64,000 nucleotides of DNA from CAZRVH01 sp964624905 (GTDB lineage: Bacteria; Patescibacteriota; Gracilibacteria; Peribacterales; Peribacteraceae): the NCBI GenBank assembly GCA_964624905.1, contig CAZUYK010000003.1, positions 1-64,000 of the forward strand, written 5' to 3'. The notes under the pieces were generated by a model, which saw only the letters and a list, made by a program, of their open reading frames with translations, was not told the origin of the DNA and did no database searches. Positions 54,834-63,848 of the stretch are shown one piece after another. A program made the translations under genes and the position numbers. Within the stretch, counting starts at the first letter, position 1, and the number at the start of each line of letters is the position of its first letter.

Positions 54834-55517
54834 ATGACATCCATGCTTTCACAACGTTTGGAAGAAGCACGCGGCTTGCTGGATATCGTCCTGCCGAAAC
54901 CGGGACAAGGACAGAAGACCGATTTCGTCGTCTTGAATTCCGGAAACGACGTCGTCGTCCGATGTCTGAACGATCGCCACTACAGCTTCCGCACGAAGGT
55001 CGCGAAGGGATTCGAAGCAAATTTCGCCATCTCCGACGCCGAATGCGTCATATCGCTGCCGAGCAACATCGGCAGGATCGAAGTTGTTTCGAACCTGGAA
55101 CACGACAAGGTCGTGATGCTGGAAATCGGCGGCCGTAATCCGGCCTGCAACTGCGGTCGGTGCAACACGCTGACCGTCCGACTTCCGTCGATCCGCACCG
55201 GCTTCGTGACCAACCTCGATCAACCGATCAGCAGCATGCAGCCGTTCAACCTCGGCGAATTGCTGCCGGCCGGTGGCTTCATGGGCGGTAGCTCGCCGTT
55301 CGCCGAAATGTTTGGCGGCGGAGGAGGCGTTCACGTCATCGACCTCGGCGAATTGCTCGGCGGGGGCGAAGGCGATCTCGGCAAGATGCTCGACGAAAGC
55401 GGCTTGGGCATGTTGCTCAGCCGTCTCGGTCGCGGTCGCCGCGGTCACAGCGCTTCGGCCGAGCCCGGTCGTAACGGCAGCCGTCGCGAAACCGCCGGCT
55501 CCGGCGCGAAGAGTTAG
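54834..55517 (+). CDS. Hypothetical Gly-rich protein
   Basis: 227 aa from the ATG at 54834 (AAGGA about 9 nt upstream). The first 130 residues look folded (LLDIVLPKPGQGQKTDFVVL, RHYSFRTKVAKGFEANF, PACNCGRCNTLTVRL with four Cys-like zinc spacing). The C-terminus is Gly/Ser/Arg-rich (GELLPAGGFMGGSSPF, HSASAEPGRNGSRRETAG) and low-complexity. No family recognised. Followed by two hairpins. Confidence 0.6.
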   Translation: MTSMLSQRLEEARGLLDIVLPKPGQGQKTDFVVLNSGNDVVVRCLNDRHYSFRTKVAKGFEANFAISDAECVISLPSNIGRIEVVSNLEHDKVVMLEIGGRNPACNCGRCNTLTVRLPSIRTGFVTNLDQPISSMQPFNLGELLPAGGFMGGSSPFAEMFGGGGGVHVIDLGELLGGGEGDLGKMLDESGLGMLLSRLGRGRRGHSASAEPGRNGSRRETAGSGAKS

Positions 55518-55529
55518 TAGCAAAAATAT

Positions 55530-55576
55530 CTTCATCCTTGGATGAAGGTGGGAAAATCGTAGCTCCCCTACGATTT
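55530..55576 (+). terminator. Two successive hairpins, probable terminator
   Basis: CTTCATCC-tt-GGATGAAG (55530-55547) and AAATCGTAG ... CTACGATTT (55554-55576), the second ending in TTTCTCG. Between the Gly-rich gene and the convergent acidic gene. Confidence 0.55.
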
Positions 55577-55596
55577 CTCGTGCCTGAAAATCAGCT

Positions 55597-55848
55597 TTAG
55601 CCTTCCTTTGCCTTCTTCGCCAATGCGGCGACGGCGCGGAAGACCTTTTCCACGCTCTCCTCGTCCATGCCGCGCTCGGTGGCGGATTCCACCATCAGGT
55701 CGACATCGTCGTGTTCGGACGCATCGGAATCATCCTTCTCTTCCTCCTCTTCTTCATCCGCATCGGCATAGAGCAGCGTGAGCTCCTCGAGGGCATCGAG
55801 GATGACTGCGTACTGCTTCATGGTTTCCTGGTGGAGATCTTTGCCCAT
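55597..55848 (-). CDS. Small acidic helical protein
   Basis: 83 aa. Helical N-terminus (ETMKQYAVILDALEELTLLY), an Asp/Glu run (ADADEEEEEEKDDSDASEHD), and a helical C-terminus (VEKVFRAVAALAKKAKEG). No family recognised. Divergent from ligA. Confidence 0.5.
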   Translation of the reverse strand: MGKDLHQETMKQYAVILDALEELTLLYADADEEEEEEKDDSDASEHDDVDLMVESATERGMDEESVEKVFRAVAALAKKAKEG

Positions 55849-55950
55849 AAACGGCTTGGGAGGAAGTTGTGGGCGTATCTTTGCGTATTTTGAGGGGATT
55901 GCAATTGACGGAACGTAAGAATGTTTTTGGAGGGATTTTATGGAAGCGGG

Positions 55951-55979
55951 ATGACAGTCGAACGGCGCGCCAGTACCAT
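55951..55979 (+). promoter_or_regulatory. Promoter of ligA
   Basis: ATGACA (55951-55956), 17-bp spacer, TACCAT (55974-55979), 6 nt to the ATG at 55986: leaderless arrangement. Confidence 0.65.
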
Positions 55980-55985
55980 GTCCGC

Positions 55986-58139
55986 ATGGACAAGAAACAC
56001 GCCGCCGAGCGCATCCTGAAGCTCCGGGACGAGATCTGGCGCCTGAACAAGGCGTACTTTATCGATGACAGGAGCGACGTGTCCGAAGACGTGCGCGACG
56101 CGCTGAAACAGGAGCTGATCAAGCTGGAAAAGGAACATCCGGAGCTGGTGACGCCCGACTCCCCCACCCAACGCGTGGGCGCGCCGCTGGACGGACGCCT
56201 GCCGAAGATCGCGCACATCACGCCCAAGGAATCCTTGCAGGACGCGTTCAGCAAGGAGGAAGTGGCGGACTGGATGGACCAGATGAAACGGGGGCTCGGC
56301 GACGAGAAGAAACAGATCGACATCATGACGGAGCTGAAGATCGACGGACTCAACATCACGCTCATTTACCAGAAGACGGAATCGAACAAGAAGGAAATCC
56401 GCTACGACCTCATGCGCGCGGTGACGCGCGGCAACGGTTTGCAAGGCGAGGACGTGACGCACACGGTACGCACCATCGAGAGCATTCCATTGTCACTCAC
56501 CGTGCCGGCGCCGAAAGAGGATGCGCCAGACCTGCTGGAAATCGGCGGCGAGGTGTACCTGACGAAGGCGGGACTGGATAAGATCAACAAGGATCTCCCG
56601 AACGAGGAGAAGTTCGCCAACCCCCGCAATGCCGCCGCGGGCAGCGTGCGCCAGCTGGACCCGCAAGTGGCGGCCGGCCGCGACCTGCGCATGTTCTGCT
56701 ATTCCTTCGGCGCAGCTGCCGCGGATGCATTCGGATTGGAATCGCAGGAAGCGATCCTCACGTTCATGCAGGATGCGCACCTCCCCGTGCACCCGGGCTT
56801 CAAGGTGGTCAAGGGATTGGATGCGGTGGAAAAAATCTACGCGGAGATCCAACGAAAACGCGAGTCACTCCCGTTCGACATCGACGGTCTGGTGCTGAAG
56901 GCCAACGACAGGAAGATCCAGCGCGATTTGGGATCGACCGCGAAAGCGCCGCGCTGGGCGCGCGCCTACAAATTCCCCGCGGAGGAAAAGACGGCGCAGA
57001 TCCTGGATATCATTTTGCAGGTAGGACGCACGGGGGCCATCACGCCGGTCGCGCACCTCACGGCGACGCAGCTGGCGGGAACGACGGTGACGCGCGCGAC
57101 GCTGCACAACGCGGACGAGATCGAACGCCTCGGCGTGCGCATCGGTGACACGGTGATCGTGCGCAAAGCCGGCGACATCATCCCGGAGGTGGTGCAGGTA
57201 CTGGAAAACCTGCGTCCGAGCGACGCGAAGACATACAAGTTCCCGAAGGAATGCCCCCAGTGCGGCACGCATCTGGTACGGCCGGACGGCGAAGTGGCCT
57301 ATTACTGCCCCAACAAGGAATGCCCCGGCGTGAAGAGAGAGAGCATCGAGCACCTCACGTCTCGCTACGCGTTCAACATCGAAGGACTCGGCAAGGAAAC
57401 GGTGGACCTGCTCCTGGACCAGGGGCTTATCGCGGACAGCGCGGATATTTTCTTTTTGCAGGCCGAAGATCTGCTGAACCTTCCCTCCTTCAAGGAGAAG
57501 AAGACCGAGAATATCCTGGCATCGATCGAAAAGGCGAAACGCATTCCCCTCGACCGCTTCCTATTCGCCCTCGGCATCCGCCACGTGGGACGCGAGACGG
57601 CCGAAGTGCTGGCCACCCGCACTGCGTGGCCGGTGAGCGAAATGACGATCGAGGAAGCCGACACCAGCCTGCAAGTATCGCTCTTCGCGGAGAAGAAGAC
57701 GATCACGGTGGAAGCGCTCACGGTGGCGCAGGTGGAAGAAACGCTGCGCGGACTGAACGAGGAAGACCTCGCCGCCATCGACGGGATCGGGACGGTGGTG
57801 GCGCACAGCGTGACGGAGTGGATAGGCCTGAAGGAACACCGCGAACTGCTGCACAAGTTCCAGAAAGCGGGCGTGGTATGCCTGAAACCGCAGAAGAGCG
57901 CGGCCGCCCAGGTATTCGAAGGACTGACCTTCGTGCTTACGGGCACGCTGCCGACGTTGAGCCGGGAAGACGCGAAGAAGATGATCAAGGACCGCGGAGG
58001 AAAGGTCAGCGGATCGGTCAGCAAGAAAACGGACTACGTGCTGATGGGCGAGGACGCCGGAAGCAAAGCCGACGACGCGGCGAAGCTGGGCGTGAAGACG
58101 GTCGGCGAGGAGGAATTCCTGAAGATGCTGGAAGGGTAA
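55986..58139 (+). CDS. ligA: NAD-dependent DNA ligase LigA
   Basis: 717 aa from the ATG at 55986, fixed by the promoter. Adenylation site Lys118 in TELKIDGLN, NAD-binding N-terminal Ia domain, OB fold, Cys4 zinc finger (CPQCGTHL ... CPNKECPG), helix-hairpin-helix repeats (GLGKETVDLLLDQGL, ALGIRHVGRETAEVLA) and a C-terminal BRCT (TFVLTGTLPTLSREDAKKMI). Seals nicks in replication and repair. Complete length for the family. Confidence 0.96.
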   Translation: MDKKHAAERILKLRDEIWRLNKAYFIDDRSDVSEDVRDALKQELIKLEKEHPELVTPDSPTQRVGAPLDGRLPKIAHITPKESLQDAFSKEEVADWMDQMKRGLGDEKKQIDIMTELKIDGLNITLIYQKTESNKKEIRYDLMRAVTRGNGLQGEDVTHTVRTIESIPLSLTVPAPKEDAPDLLEIGGEVYLTKAGLDKINKDLPNEEKFANPRNAAAGSVRQLDPQVAAGRDLRMFCYSFGAAAADAFGLESQEAILTFMQDAHLPVHPGFKVVKGLDAVEKIYAEIQRKRESLPFDIDGLVLKANDRKIQRDLGSTAKAPRWARAYKFPAEEKTAQILDIILQVGRTGAITPVAHLTATQLAGTTVTRATLHNADEIERLGVRIGDTVIVRKAGDIIPEVVQVLENLRPSDAKTYKFPKECPQCGTHLVRPDGEVAYYCPNKECPGVKRESIEHLTSRYAFNIEGLGKETVDLLLDQGLIADSADIFFLQAEDLLNLPSFKEKKTENILASIEKAKRIPLDRFLFALGIRHVGRETAEVLATRTAWPVSEMTIEEADTSLQVSLFAEKKTITVEALTVAQVEETLRGLNEEDLAAIDGIGTVVAHSVTEWIGLKEHRELLHKFQKAGVVCLKPQKSAAAQVFEGLTFVLTGTLPTLSREDAKKMIKDRGGKVSGSVSKKTDYVLMGEDAGSKADDAAKLGVKTVGEEEFLKMLEG

Positions 58140-58145
58140 TCCCCT

Positions 58146-58568
58146 TCAGTACTTGCGCTGGTATTTTCCGCGCTCGAGGTCCTTCAGGATGTCGTGCACG
58201 AACATCATGCACTGGAGATTCTGGGAACACACTTCGAACGCCATCATATCGCGCTCTTCCAAAGCGTCCTGTTCGCGCCATCGGTCGCACTTCTGATGCG
58301 CGTCACTGATCCTTTGCTGGAGATACATCCGGGCCGCCAGCACCTCCTTCGCAAGAAGACAGATGGTGATCCTCTCTTTTACTTCGCCCCGGGCGTCATC
58401 GACAATCTGCTTTCTCTCTTCCCGGCGCTCGGCCTCGCCGGGCAAGTCGCTGTCCTTGAAAATATCACCTGCCAGAAAGCGCGCGTCGACGCACTCGACG
58501 AGCGTATCCGCATACTCATCGACGCCCCATACGTCCTCGGTATCGACGATCCTGTTCCGTGGAAGCAT
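58146..58568 (-). CDS. Hypothetical protein
   Basis: 140 aa from the ATG at 58568; a longer start exists at 58610 but TGTCAT-like sequence 6 nt before 58568 fits the local promoter pattern. Charged and helical (LPGEAERREERKQIVDDARG, REQDALEERDMMAFEVCSQN), three or four Cys. No family recognised. Convergent with ligA, 6 bp apart. Confidence 0.5.
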   Translation of the reverse strand: MLPRNRIVDTEDVWGVDEYADTLVECVDARFLAGDIFKDSDLPGEAERREERKQIVDDARGEVKERITICLLAKEVLAARMYLQQRISDAHQKCDRWREQDALEERDMMAFEVCSQNLQCMMFVHDILKDLERGKYQRKY

Positions 58569-58654
58569 GCGCCTATGACACTCCCATAAACCAAATACGT
58601 CAAGATGCATGCGATTGGCATGTCCTGGCGCCGTAACTCCTGTATCCTAGGGCC

Positions 58655-59542
58655 ATGAACTTCCTCCAGGACCATTTCTCGGCTTTCACGGATTTCCAGT
58701 TGCTCGACACGGGCGACGGATACCGCCTGGAACAATGGGGACCCTACCGCCTCGCGCGACCGGATCCCCAGATCATCTGGAACAAGCACCTGGACGACAA
58801 CGAATGGAACGCCTGCGACGCCCGGTATGAAACCCGCGGGGACAAAGGCAACTGGAACATGATCACGAAGATGCCCGCGTCCTGGCCGATCAAGTACGAC
58901 GTGCCGGGAACGTCGACGCAGCTCTCGTTCAAGGCGCGCCTCACGCCGTTCAAGCACACGGGAGTGTTCGCAGAGCAGGCGGCGAACTGGGAGTGGATGG
59001 CCAAGAAGCTGGACGGAAAGAAGGGACGCAAGATCCTGAACCTGTTCGGATACACCGGCGCGGCGAGCGTGATGCTCACGGCGCTCGGACACAGCGTGAC
59101 GCACGTGGACGCCAGCAAGCCGGCGATCGGTTGGGCGAAGGAAAACCAGGAACTGAACAAGCTCCCTGCGGATTCCATCCGTTGGATACTGGACGACGCG
59201 TCCAAGTTCGTGATGCGCGAGATCAAGCGCGGCCAGAAGTACGACGGCATCATCATGGATCCTCCGGCGTTCGGACACTCCCCCGACGGACGCACGTGGA
59301 AATTCAACGACGACGTGCCGAATCTTTTGAGCGATTGCGTGGAACTGCTGACGGATGACGCGGATTTCCTGATCATCAACGGATACGCGACGAACTCCTC
59401 GGCGATCGCATTGAAGAACCTGCTGGAAGACGCGACGGCGAAGAAAAAAGGAAAACTGGAATACGGCGAACTGTGCCTGGAGCAGAAGGACAAACGGCTG
59501 ATCTCCACGGGCATCTTCGCACGCTGGTCGCAGGCGATGTAA
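58655..59542 (+). CDS. Class I SAM methyltransferase, RlmI-like (probable rRNA methyltransferase)
   Basis: 295 aa. Motif I ILNLFGYTGAASVMLTALG and motif IV IIMDPPAFGHSPDGRTWKF (DPPxF, as in RlmI/RlmK-type 23S rRNA methyltransferases), preceded by a short domain without the PUA of RlmI. Likely modifies RNA, but the DPP motif also occurs in other N/C methyltransferases. TATCCT (58643-58648) is 6 nt before the ATG. Confidence 0.8.
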   Translation: MNFLQDHFSAFTDFQLLDTGDGYRLEQWGPYRLARPDPQIIWNKHLDDNEWNACDARYETRGDKGNWNMITKMPASWPIKYDVPGTSTQLSFKARLTPFKHTGVFAEQAANWEWMAKKLDGKKGRKILNLFGYTGAASVMLTALGHSVTHVDASKPAIGWAKENQELNKLPADSIRWILDDASKFVMREIKRGQKYDGIIMDPPAFGHSPDGRTWKFNDDVPNLLSDCVELLTDDADFLIINGYATNSSAIALKNLLEDATAKKKGKLEYGELCLEQKDKRLISTGIFARWSQAM

Positions 59543-59554
59543 AAATAATCATAC

Positions 59555-59582
59555 TTGGCAGCGTTCGGGCGAGTGCTACTGT
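59555..59582 (+). promoter_or_regulatory. Promoter of the HNH-like gene
   Basis: TTGGCA (59555-59560), 16-bp spacer, TACTGT (59577-59582), 6 nt to the ATG at 59589. Confidence 0.6.
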
Positions 59583-59588
59583 TTGGTC

Positions 59589-60341
59589 ATGTCGAACGCC
59601 CTCAAAGGGAGCGATTCCGGCAGACACTCAAAATCAAACGAACACCACAATATTCCCTGTTCCCGCGGAGGCAGCGACCACGACGTGAATATTTCGGACG
59701 TGCCGAAAAGCCGGCATGCCGATTTCCACCAGTGGGCATCGAACCGGGATCCGGGACAACTGGCACGCCACATCGCGCTTCATTCCCTTGGCAAAGGGGA
59801 ATCCAGCATCGGCAATGACAGGCTCAATACCCTTTTCCAAATCACAACCCTGCTGCAATGGTCCAACCTCTACGACGCGCATGCGTTCCGCCCGTCGGTG
59901 GACGTGTCGGGATACGCGTCCATGCTGACGGCGTTCGCGCATTTCAAAACGCAGATCATGGAAGAAATCGTATGGGTTCGCAAAACGATCGAGACACTGA
60001 ACGGAAACGGCGACTTCCCGACGAATAATCACACCCTTCTTCCGCTGGCCCTCGGCTTCTTCGGGACAAAAAGCCCGAGCAAGGCGATAGAGGGACTGAT
60101 GACGGAGGAGCATTACGGCATGCTCTCGTGGGTGAAGCCGATGAAGACGGAAACGCGCGATGCCATCCTTGCGACGGTTCGCACGCACAAGGGACGCAAT
60201 GATTCGAAGGAAAACACACTCTCGATATTGGGCATCCAGGAAAAACACCTCGTGCACGCGGACAAGCTGATCGACAAGGTGTTCTCGTTGAACGGCATCG
60301 CATTCGAACCGCCGCCCGAGCCGCGATCACCTCAGTGCTGA
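59589..60341 (+). CDS. Protein with HNH-endonuclease-like N-terminal motif
   Basis: 250 aa. EHHNIPCSRGGSDHDVNI then RHADFHQW follows the HNH pattern (His-His, Gly-Ser-Asp, Asn and a later His) but the zinc CxxC knuckles usual in HNH enzymes are absent. The rest is helical (LFQITTLLQWSNLYDAHAF, MEEIVWVRKTIETLNGN) and unassigned. Could be a small nuclease or a degenerate relative. Not linked to a restriction or phage gene here. Confidence 0.5.
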   Translation: MSNALKGSDSGRHSKSNEHHNIPCSRGGSDHDVNISDVPKSRHADFHQWASNRDPGQLARHIALHSLGKGESSIGNDRLNTLFQITTLLQWSNLYDAHAFRPSVDVSGYASMLTAFAHFKTQIMEEIVWVRKTIETLNGNGDFPTNNHTLLPLALGFFGTKSPSKAIEGLMTEEHYGMLSWVKPMKTETRDAILATVRTHKGRNDSKENTLSILGIQEKHLVHADKLIDKVFSLNGIAFEPPPEPRSPQC

Positions 60342-60358
60342 GGGACAACCCACGCTCC

Positions 60359-60976
60359 TTACATGAGATCCAAGAGCATGACTGCGGCCATCAGGGCCAT
60401 GCCGAAATCCTCGATGATGGTTACTTTCGTGAGGGGGACCTTGATGAACGTACCAAGGCATGCGCACTGGAATTTCCTTTTCTGCATGACGCTTTGCACG
60501 ACGCCGATGCCGCTGAATGACATGAGGACCAATGCGAACCAGTTGGTGAAAAGGGGTTCGAAGCGGGTGAGATACGCGAGTCCGAGCAGCAATTCAAGGA
60601 ACGGATACACGTAGCCGTACGCCTTCACGCGGCGGGCGAGCAGATCGTACGTGGAATACCCCTCCGCGAAACCCGGGACATCCAGCAACTTCAGGCCCGA
60701 GAAAACCAAAAAGAAACCCGCCATGAAATTCTGCATCGCGTCCGTCCAATGCGATGGCGTGACGAGGGACACCGCGATCACAGGAAGAAGGATAAGCCCC
60801 ACGATGATGAAGAGCGGCCTGTAGGTAGCGAAGAATCCTTCGGTCACCTCCACTGAATGATGGGCGCTGTTCGCCGCATCGTTTTCGGGAACCAATTGCA
60901 TGCCGCCGCATTTGGGGCACGTTCCCGGGTGATCCTGGCGAATCTCGGGGTGCATGGGGCAAACGTACATGGTCAT
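60359..60976 (-). CDS. Heavy-metal-binding domain + MauE-like membrane protein
   Basis: 205 aa from the ATG at 60976 (another ATG at 60970). N-terminal zinc-type module YVCPMHPEIRQDHPGTCPKC (heavy-metal-binding domain seen in copper and multicopper proteins), then four or more TM helices with VFSGLKLLDVPGFAEGYSTY and FLELLLGLAYLTRFEP, which match the MauE/DoxX-like membrane family. Possibly handles metal or redox at the membrane; function unknown. Longer in-frame starts upstream lack support. Confidence 0.7.
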   Translation of the reverse strand: MTMYVCPMHPEIRQDHPGTCPKCGGMQLVPENDAANSAHHSVEVTEGFFATYRPLFIIVGLILLPVIAVSLVTPSHWTDAMQNFMAGFFLVFSGLKLLDVPGFAEGYSTYDLLARRVKAYGYVYPFLELLLGLAYLTRFEPLFTNWFALVLMSFSGIGVVQSVMQKRKFQCACLGTFIKVPLTKVTIIEDFGMALMAAVMLLDLM

Positions 60977-61134
60977 GGGAAGGGGTGGAAACGCCGGGAA
61001 GTATAGCATTTGCTGGGTTTTTGAGGCTATTTCAATCCGAAGAAAAATGTGGCAGCCTTGATTTTTAGGCGAGAAATCGCTATTCAATGCCCCTGCAAAC
61101 GCAGTTTTAGGCGCTTGCTCTTCCTTATTGTCCC

Positions 61135-62469
61135 ATGAGACTGACAAAAATGGTGTGTACCCTCGGACCCACCTCCAACTCCCCCGAAGGAATCCGCGCG
61201 CTTGCGAAGGCCGGCATGAACGTCGCTCGTCTCAATTTCTCGCACGGAACGGTGCAGAGCCAGCAGGAAGTCCTGCAGCGCGTGAAAGCCGTGAACGCCG
61301 AGGGCGAATTCACGCTTGGTATCCTCCTGGATACGAAGGGCGCGGAAATCCGCACGGGCGAAGTCACCGAGCCGATCATCGTCGTGCCGGGACAGGAAGT
61401 CCTCTTCTCCTTCGAGGAGATCGCGAACCCCGACCTAACGGTCATCCGCGTGAACTACAAGGAATTCAGCCAGGACGTGAAGAAGGCCGAGTGCATCCTC
61501 GTCGACAACGGCGAGACGATCTTTGACGTCATCGAGGTCCGTGCCGACGGAGCTGTACACGCAAAGAGCCGTGACAACGGCAAGATCGGTTCCCGCCGCC
61601 ACATTAACCTTCCGGGCGCGGACGTGTCCCTTCCGTCCCTCATGCCGACCGATTGGGAAGCCATCGAGATGGGATGCAAGGAAGACGCCGACTTCGTCGC
61701 ATTGTCCTTCATCCGCCGCGGAGACGAGATCCCCGAGGTGCGCGAATTCATCAAGAAGCACGGCGGCACCATGAAGATCATCACGAAGGTGGAGACGCGC
61801 CAGTCGGTGGAAGACATCGAGGCCGTCATCCGCGAGTCCGACGGCATCATGGTGGCCCGCGGCGACCTGGGAGCGGAAATGCCCTTCGAGAAAATCCCCC
61901 GCGTCCAAAACGACATCGTCGACCGCTGCATCAAGGCCGGAAAGCCGGTGATCGTCGCCACGCACATGTTGGAAAGCATGATCCAGAACCCCATCCCGAC
62001 TCGCGCCGAAGTGACGGACGTGTTCCATGCGGCGGAAACGTACGCAGACTCAACGATGCTCTCGGGCGAGTCCGCGAACGGCAAATACCCCTTCAAGTCC
62101 GCCGAATCCATGGCGAAGATCCTCGTGGAAGCCGAATCGACGAAGCAGCGCGGATCCATCGTGGAGCGCGCGCCGCACCACTCCGACGCCATGCGCATCA
62201 TCAACGAAGCGAAGGCCGACGACGTGGAAGCGATCGTGATCTCGACTGAAACGGAAGAATTGCCCGCGGCCATCTCGGCCCTGCGCCCGAACATGCCCAT
62301 CGTCGTCTGCTCCGGCAACGCGAAGATCCTGCGCATGCTCCAGTTGCGCTTCGCCATCTATCCCGTCGCAGGCAGCGACCTCTCCGGAGCCAAGAAGTGG
62401 CTGAAGGCCGGAACCAAGGTGGTCACCGCTTCCGCGGACAACCCGGCCCCCTCGGTCGTCACCCTCTGA
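61135..62469 (+). CDS. pyk: Pyruvate kinase
   Basis: 444 aa, slightly short for the family. N-terminal CTLGPTSNSPEGI and NFSHG; LDTKGAEIRTG; the signature IITKVETRQSVEDIEAVI (catalytic Lys/Glu); MVARGDLGAEMPFEKIP; ATHMLESM; and C-terminal ESANGKYPF. Known: makes pyruvate and ATP from PEP in glycolysis. It precedes enolase by 36 bp, so the two last glycolytic steps form an operon. Confidence 0.95.
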   Translation: MRLTKMVCTLGPTSNSPEGIRALAKAGMNVARLNFSHGTVQSQQEVLQRVKAVNAEGEFTLGILLDTKGAEIRTGEVTEPIIVVPGQEVLFSFEEIANPDLTVIRVNYKEFSQDVKKAECILVDNGETIFDVIEVRADGAVHAKSRDNGKIGSRRHINLPGADVSLPSLMPTDWEAIEMGCKEDADFVALSFIRRGDEIPEVREFIKKHGGTMKIITKVETRQSVEDIEAVIRESDGIMVARGDLGAEMPFEKIPRVQNDIVDRCIKAGKPVIVATHMLESMIQNPIPTRAEVTDVFHAAETYADSTMLSGESANGKYPFKSAESMAKILVEAESTKQRGSIVERAPHHSDAMRIINEAKADDVEAIVISTETEELPAAISALRPNMPIVVCSGNAKILRMLQLRFAIYPVAGSDLSGAKKWLKAGTKVVTASADNPAPSVVTL

Positions 62470-62505
62470 TCTCCTACACACCTACTTCCTACCTCCTAAC
62501 ATCAC

Positions 62506-63771
62506 ATGCCTACCATCGTCTCCCTCAAGGCCCGACAAATCCTCGACTCCCGCGGCAACCCCACGGTGGAAGTCGACTGCATGCTCGATGACGGTTCCTT
62601 CGGCCGCGCGGCCGTGCCGTCCGGAGCATCCACCGGTTCGCACGAAGCGCTCGAGCTGCGCGACGGCGACAAGTCCGTTTACCTCGGCAAATCCGTCCTG
62701 AAGGCCGTGGAGAACGTGAACACGGCGATCGCCAACGAATTGAAGGGAAAGGACGTCTCCGACCAGCGCGCCATCGACGCCGCCATGCTCGCCCTGGACG
62801 GAACGCCGAACAAGTCCAAGCTGGGAGCCAATGCCATCCTGGGCGCTTCCATGGCCGTCTCCAAGGCCCGCGCCGCCAGCGAGAAACTGCCGCTCTACGC
62901 TTCGCTCGCGAAGCAGTTCGGCGTGGCCGACACGACGCTGCTCCCCGTCCCCTTGATGAACGTCATCAACGGAGGCGCGCACGCGGACAGCGGACTCTCC
63001 TTCCAGGAGTGCATGCTCGTCCCCACGGATTTCAACACCTTCAGCGACGCGCTTCGCGCCGGAGCCGAGGTATTCCACAACCTCAAATCCATCCTGAAGG
63101 CCAAGGGTCACGTCACGGCCGTCGGCGATGAAGGAGGATTCGCCCCGCACCTCACGAACAGCGACGACGCGTTCGCCGTGCTGACGGAAGCGATCGAGAA
63201 GGCCGGCTACACGGGCCGCATCAAATTCGCCATCGACGCCGCCGCATCCGAGTTCTACAAGGACGGCATGTACCACATCGACGGGAAGACTCTCTCCTCC
63301 CAGGAACTCGTCGCCTACTACGAAGCGCTCTGCGCCAAGTACCCGATCGTTTCCATCGAGGACAGCCACGCCGAGGATGACTGGGAAGGTTTCCAGACGA
63401 TGGTGCAAAAGATGGAAGGAAAGGTGCAGATCGTCGGAGACGACTTGCTCGTCACGAACGTCCAGCGCATCGAGAAGGCCATCGGCTCCAAGGCCGCGTC
63501 CAGCGTGCTCATCAAGCTGAACCAGATCGGATCCGTTTCCGAGACCGTCGACGCCATCCAGATGGCGCAGAAGGCCGGATGGACCGCCATCTCCAGCCAC
63601 CGCTCCGGAGAAACCGAAGACACCTTCATCGCGGATCTCGCGGTGGGACTCGGCACGGGACAAATCAAGACCGGTTCCCTCTCCCGCACGGACCGCATCT
63701 GCAAGTACAACCAGCTCCTGCGCATCGAGGAAGAACTCGGTTCCAAGGCCCGCTACGTGAGCCCGTTCTAA
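62506..63771 (+). CDS. eno: Enolase
   Basis: 421 aa. Catalytic signature LIKLNQIGSVSETVDAIQ, SHRSGETEDTFIADLAVG near residue 365, VSIEDSHAEDDWEGF, and GDEGGFAPHL. Converts 2-phosphoglycerate to phosphoenolpyruvate in the cytoplasm. Follows pyk with a 36-bp gap; a perfect-palindrome terminator ends the unit. Confidence 0.97.
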   Translation: MPTIVSLKARQILDSRGNPTVEVDCMLDDGSFGRAAVPSGASTGSHEALELRDGDKSVYLGKSVLKAVENVNTAIANELKGKDVSDQRAIDAAMLALDGTPNKSKLGANAILGASMAVSKARAASEKLPLYASLAKQFGVADTTLLPVPLMNVINGGAHADSGLSFQECMLVPTDFNTFSDALRAGAEVFHNLKSILKAKGHVTAVGDEGGFAPHLTNSDDAFAVLTEAIEKAGYTGRIKFAIDAAASEFYKDGMYHIDGKTLSSQELVAYYEALCAKYPIVSIEDSHAEDDWEGFQTMVQKMEGKVQIVGDDLLVTNVQRIEKAIGSKAASSVLIKLNQIGSVSETVDAIQMAQKAGWTAISSHRSGETEDTFIADLAVGLGTGQIKTGSLSRTDRICKYNQLLRIEEELGSKARYVSPF

Positions 63772-63791
63772 GCCAAACCGAACATCGAACT

Positions 63792-63817
63792 AAAAGCGCC
63801 CCTCGAGGGGCGCTTTT
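63792..63817 (+). terminator. Intrinsic terminator of the pyk-eno operon
   Basis: AAAAGCGCCCC-tcga-GGGGCGCTTTT is a 26-bp perfect palindrome, usable on both strands. Confidence 0.9.
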
Positions 63818-63848
63818 CAATATCAATCGTAAGATGCGGTGATGACGC

